From: Parietaria judaica
Taxonomy: Eukaryota > Streptophyta > Magnoliopsida > Rosales > Urticaceae
Direction: 5' to 3'
Length of the DNA stretch: 64,000 nt
Assembly: GCA_954871525.1 (NCBI GenBank)
Contig: OX940863.1
Span: 44,874,501-44,938,500 of the forward strand
Shown piece after piece: positions 12,301 through 25,592 of the stretch (its first letter is position 1; the number at the start of each line of letters is the position of its first letter). The position numbers and the translations under genes are program-made. Below the pieces are notes generated by a model. The model was not told the DNA's origin. It ran no database searches and saw nothing but the letters and a program-made list of their open reading frames with translations.

Positions 12301-13338
12301 TGGAGCTCTCTTTAAACCCAGTTTCAACAATTAATGCGTGCTCCAAAAAAAAACTGAGTTTTTTTTCCATTTTACGCGAAAGAACCCTAATTAAACGATA
12401 TTTTAAACAAAAATTGAACTTCCAAATGCTAAATAATGTGTAATTGTATCACATTTACTTATTTTAATCCCTAAATAGCGAAGCACTATCTCGTAGTTTC
12501 TATATGAAGCCGTTAATGGGTTAAAATCTTTACGGAAAACTGTTAAAAATTGGTTTTCTTGCGAGAGCAAATACGATCCGTTCTTGACGAAATTTGAGTT
12601 GCTAGACTTTCGTTAGGGTGGTATTGTTATAAATTGGTTTAGTTTTGGCATTAATTTTTTTTGGAGCTCTCTTTAAACCCAGTTTCAACAATTAATGCGT
12701 GCTCCAAAAAAAAACTGAGTCTTTTTTCCATTTTACGCGAAAGAGCCCTAATTAAACGATATTTTAACCAAAAATTGAACTTCCAAATGCTAAATAATGT
12801 GTAATTGTACCACATTTACTTATTTTAATCCCTAAATAGCGAAGCACTATCTCGTAGTTTCTATATGAAGCCGTTAATGGGTTAAAAACTTTACGGAAAA
12901 CTGTTAAAAATTGGTTTTCTTGCGAGAGCAAATACGATCCGTTCTTGACGAAATTTGAGTTGCTAGACTTTCGTTAGGGTGGTATTGTTGTAAATTGGTT
13001 TAGTTTTGGCATTAAATTTTTTTGGAGCTCTCTTTAAACCCAGTTTCAACAATTAATGCGTGCTCCAAAAAAAAACTGAGTGTTTTTTCCATTTTACGCG
13101 AAAGAACCCTAATTAAACGATATTTTAAACAAAAATTGAACTTCCAAATGCTAAATAATGTGTAATTGTATCACATTTACTTATTTTAATCCCTAAATAG
13201 CGAAGCACTAACTCGTAGTTTCTATATGAAGCCGTTAATGGGTTAAAATCTTTACGGAAAACTGTTAAAAATTGGTTTTCTTGCGAGAGCAAATACGATC
13301 CGTTCTTGATGAAATTTGAGTTGCTAGACTTTCGTTAG

Positions 13339-16300
13339 GGTGGTATTGTTGTAAATTGGTTTAGTTTTGGCATTAAATTTTTTTGGAGCTCTCTTTAAAC
13401 CCAGTTTCAACAATTAATGCGTGCTAAAAAAAAAACTGAGTCTTTTTTCCATTTTACGCGAAAGAACCCTTATTAAACGAATTTTTAAACAAAAATTGAA
13501 CTTCCAAATGCTAAATAATGTGTAATTGTATCACATTTACTTATTTTAATCCCTAAATAGCGAAGCACTATTTCGTAGTTTCTATATGAAGCCGTTAATG
13601 AGTTAAAATCTTTACCGAAAAGTGTTAAAAATTGGTTTTCTTGCGAGAGCAAATACGATCCGTTCTTGACGAAATTTGAGTTGCTAGACTTTCGTTAGGG
13701 TGGTATTGTTGTAAATTGGTTTAGTTTTGGCATTAAATTTTTTTGAAGCTCTCTTTAAACCCAGTTTCAACAATTAATGCGTGCTCCAAAAAAACTGAGT
13801 CTTTTTTCAATTTTACGCGAAAGAACCCTTATTAAACGAATTTTTAAACAAAAATTGAACTTCCAAATGCTAAATAATGTGTAATTGTATCACATTTACT
13901 TATTTTAATCCCTAAATAGCGAAGCACTATCTCGTAGTTTCTATATGAAGCCGTTAATGGGTTAAAATCTTTACGGAAAACTGTTAAAAATTGGTTTTCT
14001 TGCGATAGCAAATACGATCCGTTCTTGACGAAATTTGAGTTGCTAGACTTTCGTTAGGGTGGTATTGTTATAAATTGGTTTAGTTTTGGCATTAAATTTT
14101 TTTGGAGCTCTCTTTAAACCCAGTTTCAACAATTAATGCGTGCTCCAAAAAAAAACTGAGTTTTTTTTCCATTTTACGCGAAAGAACCCTAATTAAACGA
14201 TATTTTAAACAAAAATTGAACTTCCAAATGCTAAATAATGTGTAATTGTATCACATTTACTTATTTTAATCCCTAAATAGCGAAGCACTATCTCGTAGTT
14301 TCTATATGAAGCCGTTAATGGGTTAAAATCTTTACGGAAAACTGTTAAAAATTGGTTTTCTTGCGAGAGCAAATACGATCCGTTCTTGACGAAATTTGAG
14401 TTGCTAGACTTTCGTTAGGGTGGTATTGTTATAAATTGGTTTAGTTTTGGCATTAATTTTTTTTGGAGCTCTCTTTAAACCCAGTTTCAACAATTAATGC
14501 GTGCTCCAAAAAAAAACTGAGTCTTTTTTCCATTTTACGCGAAAGAGCCCTAATTAAACGATATTTTAACCAAAAATTGAACTTCCAAATGCTAAATAAT
14601 GTGTAATTGTACCACATTTACTTATTTTAATCCCTAAATAGCGAAGCACTATCTCGTAGTTTCTATATGAAGCCGTTAATGGGTTAAAATCTTTACGGAA
14701 AACTGTTAAAAATTGGTTTTCTTGCGAGAGCAAATACGATCCGTTCTTGACGAAATTTGAGTTGCTAGACTTTCGTTAGGGTGGTATTGTTGTAAATTGG
14801 TTTAGTTTTGGCATTAAATTTTTTTGGAGCTCTCTTTAAACCCAGTTTCAACAATTAATGCGTGCTCCAAAAAAAAACTGAGTGTTTTTTCCATTTTACG
14901 CGAAAGAACCCTAATTAAACGATATTTTAAACAAAAATTGAACTTCCAAATGCTAAATAATGTGTAATTGTATCACATTTACTTATTTTAATCCCTAAAT
15001 AGCGAAGCACTAACTCGTAGTTTCTATATGAAGCCGTTAATGGGTTAAAATCTTTACGGAAAACTGTTAAAAATTGGTTTTCTTGCGAGAGCAAATACGA
15101 TCCGTTCTTGATGAAATTTGAGTTGCTAGACTTTCGTTAGGGTGGTATTGTTGTAAATTGGTTTAGTTTTGGCATTAAATTTTTTTGGAGCTCTCTTTAA
15201 ACCCAGTTTCAACAATTAATGCGTGCTAAAAAAAAACTGAGTCTTTTTTCCATTTTACGCGAAAGAACCCTTATTAAACGAATTTTTAAACAAAAATTGA
15301 ACTTCCAAATGCTAAATAATGTGTAATTGTATCACATTTACTTATTTTAATCCCTAAATAGCGAAGCACTATCTCGTAGTTTCTATATGAAGCCGTTAAT
15401 GGGTTAAAATCTTTACGGAAAACTGTTAAAAATTGGTTTTCTTGCGATAGCAAATACGATCCGTTCTTGACGAAATTTGAGTTGCTAGACTTTCGTTAGG
15501 GTGGTATTGTTATAAATTGGTTTAGTTTTGGCATTAAATTTTTTTGGAGCTCTCTTTAAACCCAGTTTCAACAATTAATGCGTGCTCCAAAAAAAAACTG
15601 AGTGTTTTTTCCATTTTACGCGAAAGAACCCTAATTAAACGATATTTTAAACAAAAATTGAACTTCCAAATGCTAAATAATGTGTAATTGTATCACATTT
15701 ACTTATTTTAATCCCTAAATAGCGAAGCACTATCTCGTAGTTTCTATATGAAGCCGTTAATGGGTTAAAATCTTTACGGAAAACTGTTAAAAATTGGTTT
15801 TCTTGCGAGAGCAAATACGATCCGTTCTTGACGAAATTTGAGTTGCTAGACTTTCGTTAGGGTGGTATTGTTATAAATTGGTTTAGTTTTGGCATTAAAT
15901 TTTTTTGGAGCTCTCTTTAAACCCAGTTTCAACAATTAATGCGTGCTCCAAAAAAAAACTGAGTCTTTTTTCCATTTTACGCGAAAGAGCCCTAATTAAA
16001 CGATATTTTAACCAAAAATTGAACTTCCAAATGCTAAATAATGTGTAATTGTACCACATTTACTTATTTTAATCCCTAAATAGCGAAGCACTCTCTCGTA
16101 GTTTCTATATGAAGCCGTTAATGGGTTAAAATCTTTACGGAAAACTGTTAAAAATTGGTTTTCTTGCGAGAGCAAATACGATCCGTTCTTGACGAAATTT
16201 GAGTTGCTAGACTTTCGTTAGGGTGGTATTGTTGTAAATTGGTTTAGTTTTGGCATTAAATTTTTTTGGAGCTCTCTTTAAACCCAGTTTCAACAATTAA

Positions 16301-19300
16301 TGCGTGCTCCAAAAAAAAACTGAGTGTTTTTTCCATTTTACGCGAAAGAACCCTAATTAAACGATATTTTAAACAAAAATTGAACTTCCAAATGCTAAAT
16401 AATGTGTAATTGTATCACATTTACTTATTTTAATCCCTAAATAGCGAAGCACTAACTCGTAGTTTCTATATGAAGCCGTTAATGGGTTAAAATCTTTACG
16501 GAAAACTGTTAAAAATTGGTTTTCTTGCGAGAGCAAATACGATCCGTTCTTGATGAAATTTGAGTTGCTAGACTTTCGTTAGGGTGGTATTGTTGTAAAT
16601 TGGTTTATTTTTGGCATTAAATTTTTTTGGAGCTCTCTTTAAACCCAGTTTCAACAATTAATGCGTGCTAAAAAAAAACTGAGTCTTTTTTCCATTTTAC
16701 GCGAAAGAACCCTTATTAAACGAATTTTTAAACAAAAATTGAACTTCCAAATGCTAAATAATGTGTAATTGTATCACATTTACTTATTTTAATCCCTAAA
16801 TAGCGAAGCACTATCTCGTAGTTTCTATATGAAGCCGTTAATGGGTTAAAATCTTTACCGAAAAGTGTTAAAAATTGGTTTTCTTGCGAGAGCAAATACG
16901 ATCCGTTCTTGACGAAATTTGAGTTGCTAGACTTTCGTTAGGGTGGTATTGTTATAAATTGGTTTAGTTTTGGCATTAAATTTTTTTGGAGCTCTCTTTA
17001 AACCCAGTTTCAACAATTAATGCGTGCTCCAAAAAAAACTGAGTCTTTTTTCCATTTTACGCGAAAGAGCCCTAATTAAACGATATTTTAAACAAAAATT
17101 GAACTTCCAAATGCTAAATAATGTGTAATTGTATCACATTTACTTATTTTAATCCCTAAATAGCGAAGCACTATCTCGTAGTTTCTATATGAAGCCGTTA
17201 ATGGGTTAAAATCTTTACCGAAAAGTGTTAAAAATTGGTTTTCTTGCGAGAGCAAATACGATCCGTTCTTGACGAAATTTGAGTTGCTAGACTTTCGTAA
17301 GGGTGGTATTGTTGTAAATTGGTTTAGTTTTGGCATTAAATTTTTTTGAAGCTCTCTTTAAACCCAGTTTCAACAATTAATGCGTGCTCCAAAAAAAAAC
17401 TGAGTCTTTTTTCCATTTTACGGGAAAGAGCCCTAATTAAACGATATTTTAACCAAAAATTGAACTTCCAAATGCTAAATAATGTGTAATTGTATCACAT
17501 TTACTTATTTTAATCCCTAAATAGCGAAGCACTATCTCGTAGTTTCTATATGAAGCCGTTAATGGGTTAAAATCTTTACGGAAAACTGTTAAAAATTGGT
17601 TTTCTTGCGAGAGCAAATACGATCCGTTCTTGACGAAATTTGAGTTGCTAGACTTTCGTTAGGGTGGTATTGTTGTAAATTGGTTTAGTTTTGGCATTAA
17701 ATTTTTTTGGAGCTCTCTTTATATCCAGTTTCAACAATTAATGCGTGCTCCAAAAAAAAACTGAGTGTTTTTTCCATTTTACGCGAAAGAACCCTAATTA
17801 AACGATATTTTAAACAAAAATTGAACTTCCAAATGCTAAATAATGTGTAATTGTATCACATTTACTTATTTTAATCCCTAAATAGCGAAGCACTAACTCG
17901 TAGTTTCTATATGAAGCCGTTAATGGGTTAAAATCTTTACGGAAAACTGTTAAAAATTGGTTTTCTTGCGAGAGCAAATACGATCCGTTCTTGATGAAAT
18001 TTGAGTTGCTAGACTTTTGTTAGGGTGGTATTGTTGTAAATTGGTTTAGTTTTGGCATTAAATTTTTTTGGAGCTCTCTTTAAACCCAGTTTCAACAATT
18101 AATGCGTGCTAAAAAAAAACTGAGTCTTTTTTCCATTTTACGCGAAAGAACCCTTATTAAACGAATTTTTAAACAAAAATTGAACTTCCAAATGCTAAAT
18201 AATGTGTAATTGTATCACATTTACTTATTTTAATCCCTAAATAGCGAAGCACTATCTCGTAGTTTCTATATGAAGCCGTTAATGGGTTAAAATCTTTACC
18301 GAAAAGTGTTAAAAATTGGTTTTCTTGCGAGAGCAAATACGATCCGTTCTTGACGAAATTTGAGTTGCTAGACTTTCGTTAGGGTGGTATTGTTATAAAT
18401 TGGTTTAGTTTTGGCATTAAATTTTTTTGGAGCTCTCTTTAAACCCAGTTTCAACAATTAATGCGTGCTCCAAAAAAAACTGAGTCTTTTTTCCATTTTA
18501 CGCGAAAGAGCCCTAATTAAACGATATTTTAAACAAAAATTGAACTTACAAATGCTAAATAATGTGTAATTGTATCACATTTACTTATTTTAATCCCTAA
18601 ATAGCGAAGCACTATCTCGTAGTTTCTATATGAAGCCGTTAATGGGTTAAAATCTTTACCGAAAAGTGTTAAAAATTGGTTTTCTTGCGAGAGCAAATAC
18701 GATCCGTTCTTGACGAAATTTGAGTTGCTAGACTTTCGTTAGGGTGGTATTGTTGTAAATTGGTTTAGTTTTGGCATTAAATTTTTTTGAAGCTCTCTTT
18801 AAACCCAGTTTCAACAATTAATGCGTGCTCCAAAAAAAAAACTGAGTCTTTTTTCCATTTTACGGGAAAGAGCCCTAATTAAACGATATTTTAACCAAAA
18901 ATTGAACTTCCAAATGCTAAATAATGTGTAATTGTATCACATTTACTTATTTTAATCCCTAAATAGCGAAGCACTATCTCGTAGTTTCTATATGAAGCCG
19001 TTAATGGGTTAAAATCTTTACGGAAAACTGTTAAAAATTGGTTTTCTTGCGAGAGCAAATACGATCCGTTCTTGACGAAATTTGAGTTGCAAGACTTTCG
19101 TTAGGGTGGTATTGTTGTAAATTGGTTTAGTTTTGGCATTAAATTTTTTTGGAGCTCTCTTTAAACCCAGTTTCAACAATTAATGCGTGCTCCAAAAAAA
19201 AACTGAGTGTTTTTTCCATTTTACGCGAAAGAACCCTAATTAAACGATATTTTAAACAAAAATTGAACTTCCAAATGCTAAATAATGTGTAATTGTATCA

Positions 19301-19465
19301 CATTTACTTATTTTAATCCCTAAATAGCGAAGCACTAACTCGTAGTTTCTATATGAAGCCGTTAATGGGTTAAAATCTTTACGGAAAACTGTTAAAAATT
19401 GGTTTTCTTGCGAGAGCAAATACGATCCGTTCTTGATGAAATTTGAGTTGCTAGACTTTCGTTAG
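13339..19465. repeat. HOR domain 2: units with chimeric monomers
   Basis: Four A-to-D units continue, but the A, B and C positions are partly fused. Starts: unit 9: 13339 (A/B chimera), 13699, 14058, 14419 (F), 14780; unit 10: 15141 (A/C chimera), 15500, 15861 (F), 16222; unit 11: 16583, 16942, 17302 (C/F chimera), 17663; unit 12: 18024, 18383, 18743 (C/F chimera), 19105. The GGTTTGTATT opening of subtype B is gone from here on; B-position monomers (B') open with GGTGGTATTGTTATAAATT but keep GAGCCC. Units 11 and 12 (1441 and 1442 bp) are nearly identical and adjacent, so this is a recent 4-monomer tandem duplication. Confidence 0.88.
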
Positions 19466-22400
19466 GGTGGTATTGTTGTAAATTGGTTTAGTTTTGGCAT
19501 TAAATTTTTTGGAGCTCTCTTTAAACCCAGTTTCAACAATTAATGCGTGCTAAAAAAAAACTGAGTCTTTTTTCCATTTTACGCGAAAGAACCCTTATTA
19601 AACGAATTTTTAAACAAAAATTGAACTTCCAAATGCTAAATAATGTGTAATTGTATCACATTTACTTATTTTAATCCCTAAATAGCGAAGCACTATCTCG
19701 TAGTTTCTATATGAAGCCGTTAATGGGTTAAAATCTTTACCGAAAAGTGTTAAAAATTAGTTTTCTTGCGAGAGCAAATACGATCCGTTCTTGACGAAAT
19801 TTGAGTTGCTAGACTTTCGTTAGGGTGGTATTGTTATAAATTGGTTTAGTTTTGGCATTAAATTTTTTTGGAGCTCTCTTTAAACCCAGTTTCAACAATT
19901 AATGCGTGCTCCAAAAAAAAAAACTGAGTCTTTTTTCCATTTTACGCAAAAGAGCCCTAATTAAACGATATTTTAAACAAAAATTGAACTTCCAAATGCT
20001 AAATAATGTGTAATTGTATCACATTTACTTATTTTAATCCCTAAATAGCGAAGCACTATCTCGTAGTTTCTATATGAAGCCGTTAATGGGTTAAAATCTT
20101 TACCGAAAAGTGTTAAAAATTAGTTTTCTTGCGAGAGCAAATACGATCCGTTCTTGACGAAATTTGAGTTGCTAGACTTTCGTTAGGGTGGTATTGTTGT
20201 AAATTGGTTTAGTTTTGGCATTAAATTTTTTTGAAGCTCTCTTTAAACCCAGTTTCAACAATTAATGCGTGCTCCAAAAAAAACTGAGTCTTTTTTCCAT
20301 TTTACGCGAAAGAACCCTTATTAAACGAATTTTTAAACAAAAATTGAACTTCAAAATGCTAAATAATGTGTAATTGTATCACATTTACTTATTTTAATCC
20401 CTAAATAGCGAAGCACTATCTCGTAGTTTATATATGAAGCCGTTAATGGGTTAAAATCTTTACGGAAAACTGTTAAAAATTGGTTTTCTTGCGATAGCAA
20501 ATACGATCCGTTCTTGACGAAATTTGAGTTGCTAGACTTTCGTTAGGGTGGTATTGTTATAAATTGGTTTAGTTTTGGCATTAAATTTTTTTGGAGCTCT
20601 CTTTAAACCCAGTTTCGACAATTAATGCGTGCTCCAAAAAAAAACTGAGTGTTTTTTCCATTTTACGCGAAAGAACCCTAATTAAACGATATTTTAAACA
20701 AAAATTGAACTTCCAAATGCTAAATAATGTGTAATTGTATCACATTTACTTATTTTAATCCCTAAATAGCGAAGCACTATCTCGTAGTTTCTATATGAAG
20801 CCGTTAATGGGTTAAAATCTTTACGGAAAACTGTTAAAAATTGGTTTTCTTGCGAGAGCAAATACGATCCGTTCTTGATGAAATTTGAGTTGCTAGACTT
20901 TCGTTAGGGTGGTATTGTTGTAAATTGGTTTAGTTTTGGCATTAAATATTTTTGGAGCTCTCTTTAAACCCAGTTTCAACAATTAATGCGTGCTAAAAAA
21001 AAAACTGAGTCTTTTTTCCATTTTACGCGAAAGAACCCTAATTAAACGATATTTTAAACAAAAATTGAACTTCCAAATGCTAAATAATGTGTAATTGTAT
21101 CACATTTACTTATTTTAATCCCTAAATAGCGAAGCACTATCTCGTAGTTTCTATATGAAGCCGTTAATGGGTTAAAATCTTTACCGAAAAATGTTAAAAA
21201 TTGGTTTTCTTGCGAGAGCAAATACGATCCGTTCTTGACGAAATTTGAGTTGCTAGACTTTCGTTAGGGTGGTATTGTTATAAATTGGTTTAGTTTTGGC
21301 ATTAAATTTTTTTGGAGCTCTCTTTAAACCCAGTTTCAACAATTAATGCGTGCTCCAAAAAAAAACTGAGTGTTTTTTCCATTTTACGCGAAAGAACCCT
21401 AATTAAACGATATTTTAAACAAAAATTGAACTTCCAAATGCTAAATAATGTGTAATTGTATCACATTTACTTATTTTAATCCCTAAATAGCGAAGCACTA
21501 TCTCGTAGTTTCTATATGAAGCCGTTAATGGGTTAAAATCTTTACGGAAAACTGTTAAAAATTGGTTTTCTTGCGAGAGCAAATACGATCCGTTCTTGAT
21601 GAAATTTGAGTTGCTAGACTTTCGTTAGGGTGGTATTGTTGTAAATTGGTTTAGTTTTGGCATTAAATTTTTTTGGAGCTCTCTTTAAACCCAGTTTCAA
21701 CAATTAATGCGTGCTAAAAAAAAACTGAGTCTTTTTTCCATTTTACGCGAAAGAACCCTAATTAAACGATATTTTAAACAAAAATTGAACTTCCAAATGC
21801 TAAATAATGTGTAATTGTATCACATTTAATTATTTTAATCCCTAAATAGCGAAGCACTATCTCGTAGTTTCTATATGAAGCCGTTAATGGGTTAAAATCT
21901 TTACCGAAAAATGTTAAAAATTGGTTTTCTTGCGAGAGCAAATACGATCCGTTTTTGACGAAATTTGTGTTGCTAGACTTTCGTTAGGGTGGTATTGTTA
22001 TAAATTGGTTTAGTTTTGGCATTAAATTTTTTTGGAGCTCTCTTTAAACCCAGTTTCAACAATTAATGCGTGCTCCAAAAAAAAAACTGAGTCTTTTTTC
22101 CATTTTACCCGAAAGAGCCCTAATTAAATGAAATTTTAAACAAAAATTGAACTTCCAAATGCTAAATAATGTGTAATTGTATCACATTTACTTATTTTAA
22201 TCCCTAAATAGCGAAGCACTATCTCGTAGTTTCTATATGAAGCCGTTAATGGGTTAAAATCTTTACCGAAAAGTGTTAAAAATTGGTTTTCTTGCGAGAG
22301 AAAATACGATCCGTTCTTGACGAAATTTGAGTTGCTAGACTTTCGTTAGGGTGGTATTGTTGTAAATTGGTTTAGTTTTGGCATTAAATTTTTTTGAAGC

Positions 22401-22709
22401 TCTCTTTAAACCCAGTTTCAACAATTAATGCGTGCTCCAAAAAAAACTGAGTCTTTTTTCCATTTTACGCGAAAGAACCCTTATTAAACGAATTTTTAAA
22501 CAAAAATTGAACTTCCAATTGCTAAATAATGTGTAATTGTATCACATTTACTTATTTTAATCCCTAAATAGCGAAGCACTATCTCGTAGTTTCTATATGA
22601 AGCCGTTAATGGGTTAAAATCTTTACGGAAAACTGTTAAAAATTGGTTTTCTTGCGAGAGCAAATACGATCCGTTCTTGACGAAATTTGAGTTGCAAGAC
22701 TTTCGTTAG
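19105..22709. repeat. 10-monomer tandem duplication, left copy (3605 bp)
   Basis: This block is followed at once by its second copy (22710-26672). Matching private variants at the same order include TTGCAAGAC just before each copy (near 19091 and 22696), a shortened T run in 19466 and 23071, AATTAGTTTTC in 19466/23071 and 19824/23429, ACGCAAAAG in 19824/23429, GAACTTCAAAATG and GTTTATATATG in 20187/23790, TAAATATTTTTGG in 20908/24511, CATTTAATTATTT with AATTTGTGTTG in 21629/25593, and TTAAATGAAATTTT in 21988/25952. Shared rare variants in conserved order are best explained by one duplication. Confidence 0.85.
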
Positions 22710-25592
22710 GGTGGTATTGTTGTAAATTGGTTTAGTTTTGGCATTAAATTTTTTTGGAGCTCTCTTTAAACCCAGTTTCAACAATTAATGCGTGCTCCAA
22801 AAAAAAACTGAGTGTTTTTTCCATTTTACGCGAAAGAACCCTAATTAAACGATATTTTAAACAAAAATTGAACTTCCAAATGCTAAATAATGTGTAATTG
22901 TATCACATTTACTTATTTTAATCCCTAAATAGCGAAGCACTAACTCGTAGTTTCTATATGAAGCCGTTAATGGGTTAAAATCTTTACGGAAAACTGTTAA
23001 AAATTGGTTTTCTTGCGAGAGCAAATACGATCCGTTCTTGATGAAATTTGAGTTGCTAGACTTTCGTTAGGGTGGTATTGTTGTAAATTGGTTTAGTTTT
23101 GGCATTAAATTTTTTGGAGCTCTCTTTAAACCCAGTTTCAACAATTAATGCGTGCTAAAAAAAAACTGAGTCTTTTTTCCATTTTACGCGAAAGAACCCT
23201 TATTAAACGAATTTTTAAACAAAAATTGAACTTCCAAATGCTAAATAATGTGTAATTGTATCATATTTACTTATTTTAATCCCTAAATAGCGAAGCACTA
23301 TCTCGTAGTTTCTATATGAAGCCGTTAATGGGTTAAAATCTTTACCGAAAAGTGTTAAAAATTAGTTTTCTTGCGAGAGCAAATACGATCCGTTCTTGAC
23401 GAAATTTGAGTTGCTAGACTTTCGTTAGGGTGGTATTGTTATAAATTGGTTTAGTTTTGGCATTAAATTTTTTTGGAGCTCTCTTTAAACCCAGTTTCAA
23501 CAATTAATGCGTGCTCCAAAAAAAAACTGAGTCTTTTTTCCATTTTACGCAAAAGAGCCCTAATTAAACGATATTTTAAACAAAAATTGAACTTCCAAAT
23601 GCTAAATAATGTGTAATTGTATCACATTTACTTATTTTAATCCCTAAATAGCGAAGCACTATCTCGTAGTTTCTATATGAAGCCGTTAATGGGTTAAAAT
23701 CTTTACCGAAAAGTGTTAAAAATTAGTTTTCTTGCGAGAGCAAATACGATCCGTTCTTGACGAAATTTGAGTTGCTAGACTTTCGTTAGGGTGGTATTGT
23801 TGTAAATTGGTTTAGTTTTGGCATTAAATTTTTTTGAAGCTCTCTTTAAACCCAGTTTCAACAATTAATGCGTGCTCCAAAAAAAACTGAGCCTTTTTTC
23901 CATTTTACGCGAAAGAACCCTTATTAAACGAATTTTTAAACAAAAATTGAACTTCAAAATGCTAAATAATGTGTAATTGTATCACATTTACTTATTTTAA
24001 TCCCTAAATAGCAAAGCACTATCTCGTAGTTTATATATGAAGCCGTTAATGGGTTAAAATCTTTACGGAAAACTGTTAAAAATTGGTTTTCTTGCGATAG
24101 CAAATACGATCCGTTCTTGACGAAATTTGAGTTGCTAGACTTTCGTTAGGGTGGTATTGTTATAAATTGGTTTAGTTTTGGCATTAAATTTTTTTGGAGC
24201 TCTCTTTAAACCCAGTTTCAACAATTAATGCGTGCTCCAAAAAAAAACTGAGTGTTTTTTCCATTTTACGCGAAAGAACCCTAATTAAACGATATTTTAA
24301 ACAAAAATTGAACTTCCAAATGCTAAATAATGTGTAATTGTATCACATTTACTTATTTTAATCCCTAAATAGCGAAGCACTATCTCGTAGTTTCTATATG
24401 AAGCCGTTAATGGGTTAAAATCTTTACGGAAAACTGTTAAAAATTGGTTTTCTTGCGAGAGCAAATACGATCCGTTCTTGATGAAATTTGAGTTGCTAGA
24501 CTTTTGTTAGGGTGGTATTGTTGTAAATTGGTTTAGTTTTGGCATTAAATATTTTTGGAGCTCTCTTTAAACCCAGTTTCAACAATTAATGCGTGCTAAA
24601 AAAAAAAACTGAGTCTTTTTTCCATTTTACGCGAAAGAACCCTAATTAAACGATATTTTAAACAAAAATTGAACTTCCAAATGCTAAATAATGTGTAATT
24701 GTATCACATTTACTTATTTTAATCCCTAGATAGCGAAGCACTATCTCGTAGTTTCTATATGAAGCCGTTAATGGGTTAAAATCTTTACCGAAAAATGTTA
24801 AAAATTGGTTTTCTTGCGAGAGCAAATACGATCCGTTCTTGACGAAATTTGAGTTGCTAGACTTTCGTTAGGGTGGTATTGTTATAAATTGGTTTAGTTT
24901 TGGCATTAAATTTTTTTGGAGCTCTCTTTAAACCCAGTTTCAACAATTAATGCGTGCTCCAAAAAAAACTGAGTCTTTTTTCCATTTTACGCGAAAGAGC
25001 CCTAATTAAACGATATTTTAAACAAAAATTGAACTTCCAAATGCTAAATAATGTGTAATTGTATCACATTTACTTATTTTAATCCCTAAATAGCGAAGCA
25101 CTATCTCGTAGTTTCTATATGAAGCCGTTAATGGGTTAAAATCTTTACCGAAAAGTGTTAAAAATTGGTTTTCTTGCGAGAGAAAATACGATCCGTTCTT
25201 GACGAAATTTGAGTTGCTAGACTTTCGTTAGGGTGGTATTGTTATAAATTGGTTTAGTTTTGGCATTAAATTTTTTTGGAGCTCTCTTTAAACCCAGTTT
25301 CAACAATTAATGCGTGCTCCAAAAAAAAACTGAGTGTTTTTTCCATTTTACGCGAAAGAACCCTAATTAAACGATATTTTAAACAAAAATTGAACTTCCA
25401 AATGCTAAATAATGTGTAATTGTATCACATTTACTTATTTTAATCCCTAAATAGCGAAGCACTATCTCGTAGTTTCTATATGAAGCCGTTAATGGGTTAA
25501 AATCTTTACGGAAAACTGTTAAAAATTGGTTTTCTTGCGAGAGCAAATACGATCCGTTCTTGATGAAATTTGAGTTGCTAGACTTTCGTTAG
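19466..25592. repeat. HOR domain 3: short units inside a large duplication
   Basis: Units still begin with an A-type monomer following a TTGATGAAATTT end. Starts: 19466, 19824, 20187, 20547; 20908, 21268; 21629, 21988, 22350, 22710; 23071, 23429, 23790, 24150; 24511, 24872, 25232. A-type monomers 20908, 21629, 24511 and 25593 now carry TAATTAAACGATATTT and CCGAAAAATG (subtype A'), unlike A on the left. The closing monomers 20547, 21268, 24150 and 25232 read like E with a D-type end. Unit size varies between 2 and 4 monomers. Confidence 0.87.

Larger units (their letters stand above)
1..13338. repeat. HOR domain 1: A-B-C-(E)-(F)-D units of 4-6 monomers
   Basis: Eight consecutive units each open with subtype A and close with subtype D (TTGATGAAATTT near its end, usually ACTAACTCG). 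Monomer starts: unit 1: 1, 358, 720, 1080; unit 2: 1440, 1797, 2159, 2519; unit 3: 2882, 3240, 3602, 3962, 4324; unit 4: 4685, 5043, 5405, 5765; unit 5: 6126, 6484, 6846, 7206; unit 6: 7569, 7927, 8289, 8649, 9012; unit 7: 9373, 9731, 10093, 10453, 10816; unit 8: 11177, 11535, 11897, 12256, 12617, 12978. Subtype B opens with GGTTTGTATT and has GAGCCC; C has GAAGCTC and GCGATAGC; the extra E resembles D but ends in TTGACGAAATTT; F at 12617 has GAGCCC, TTTTAACC and GTACCACATT. Corresponding monomers match between units far better than neighbours do, which defines a HOR. Confidence 0.92.

Noticed and set aside
17088..17336. 82-codon minus-strand open frame, repeated at 41255-41503, 43779-44027, 47741-47989 and 50264-50512, and extended at 61793-62122
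   Set aside because: It lies wholly within satellite monomers and is open only because of one T-to-A change at the boundary. It is closed in most other monomers, and its content is simply the monomer translated. No domain or coding signature is visible.
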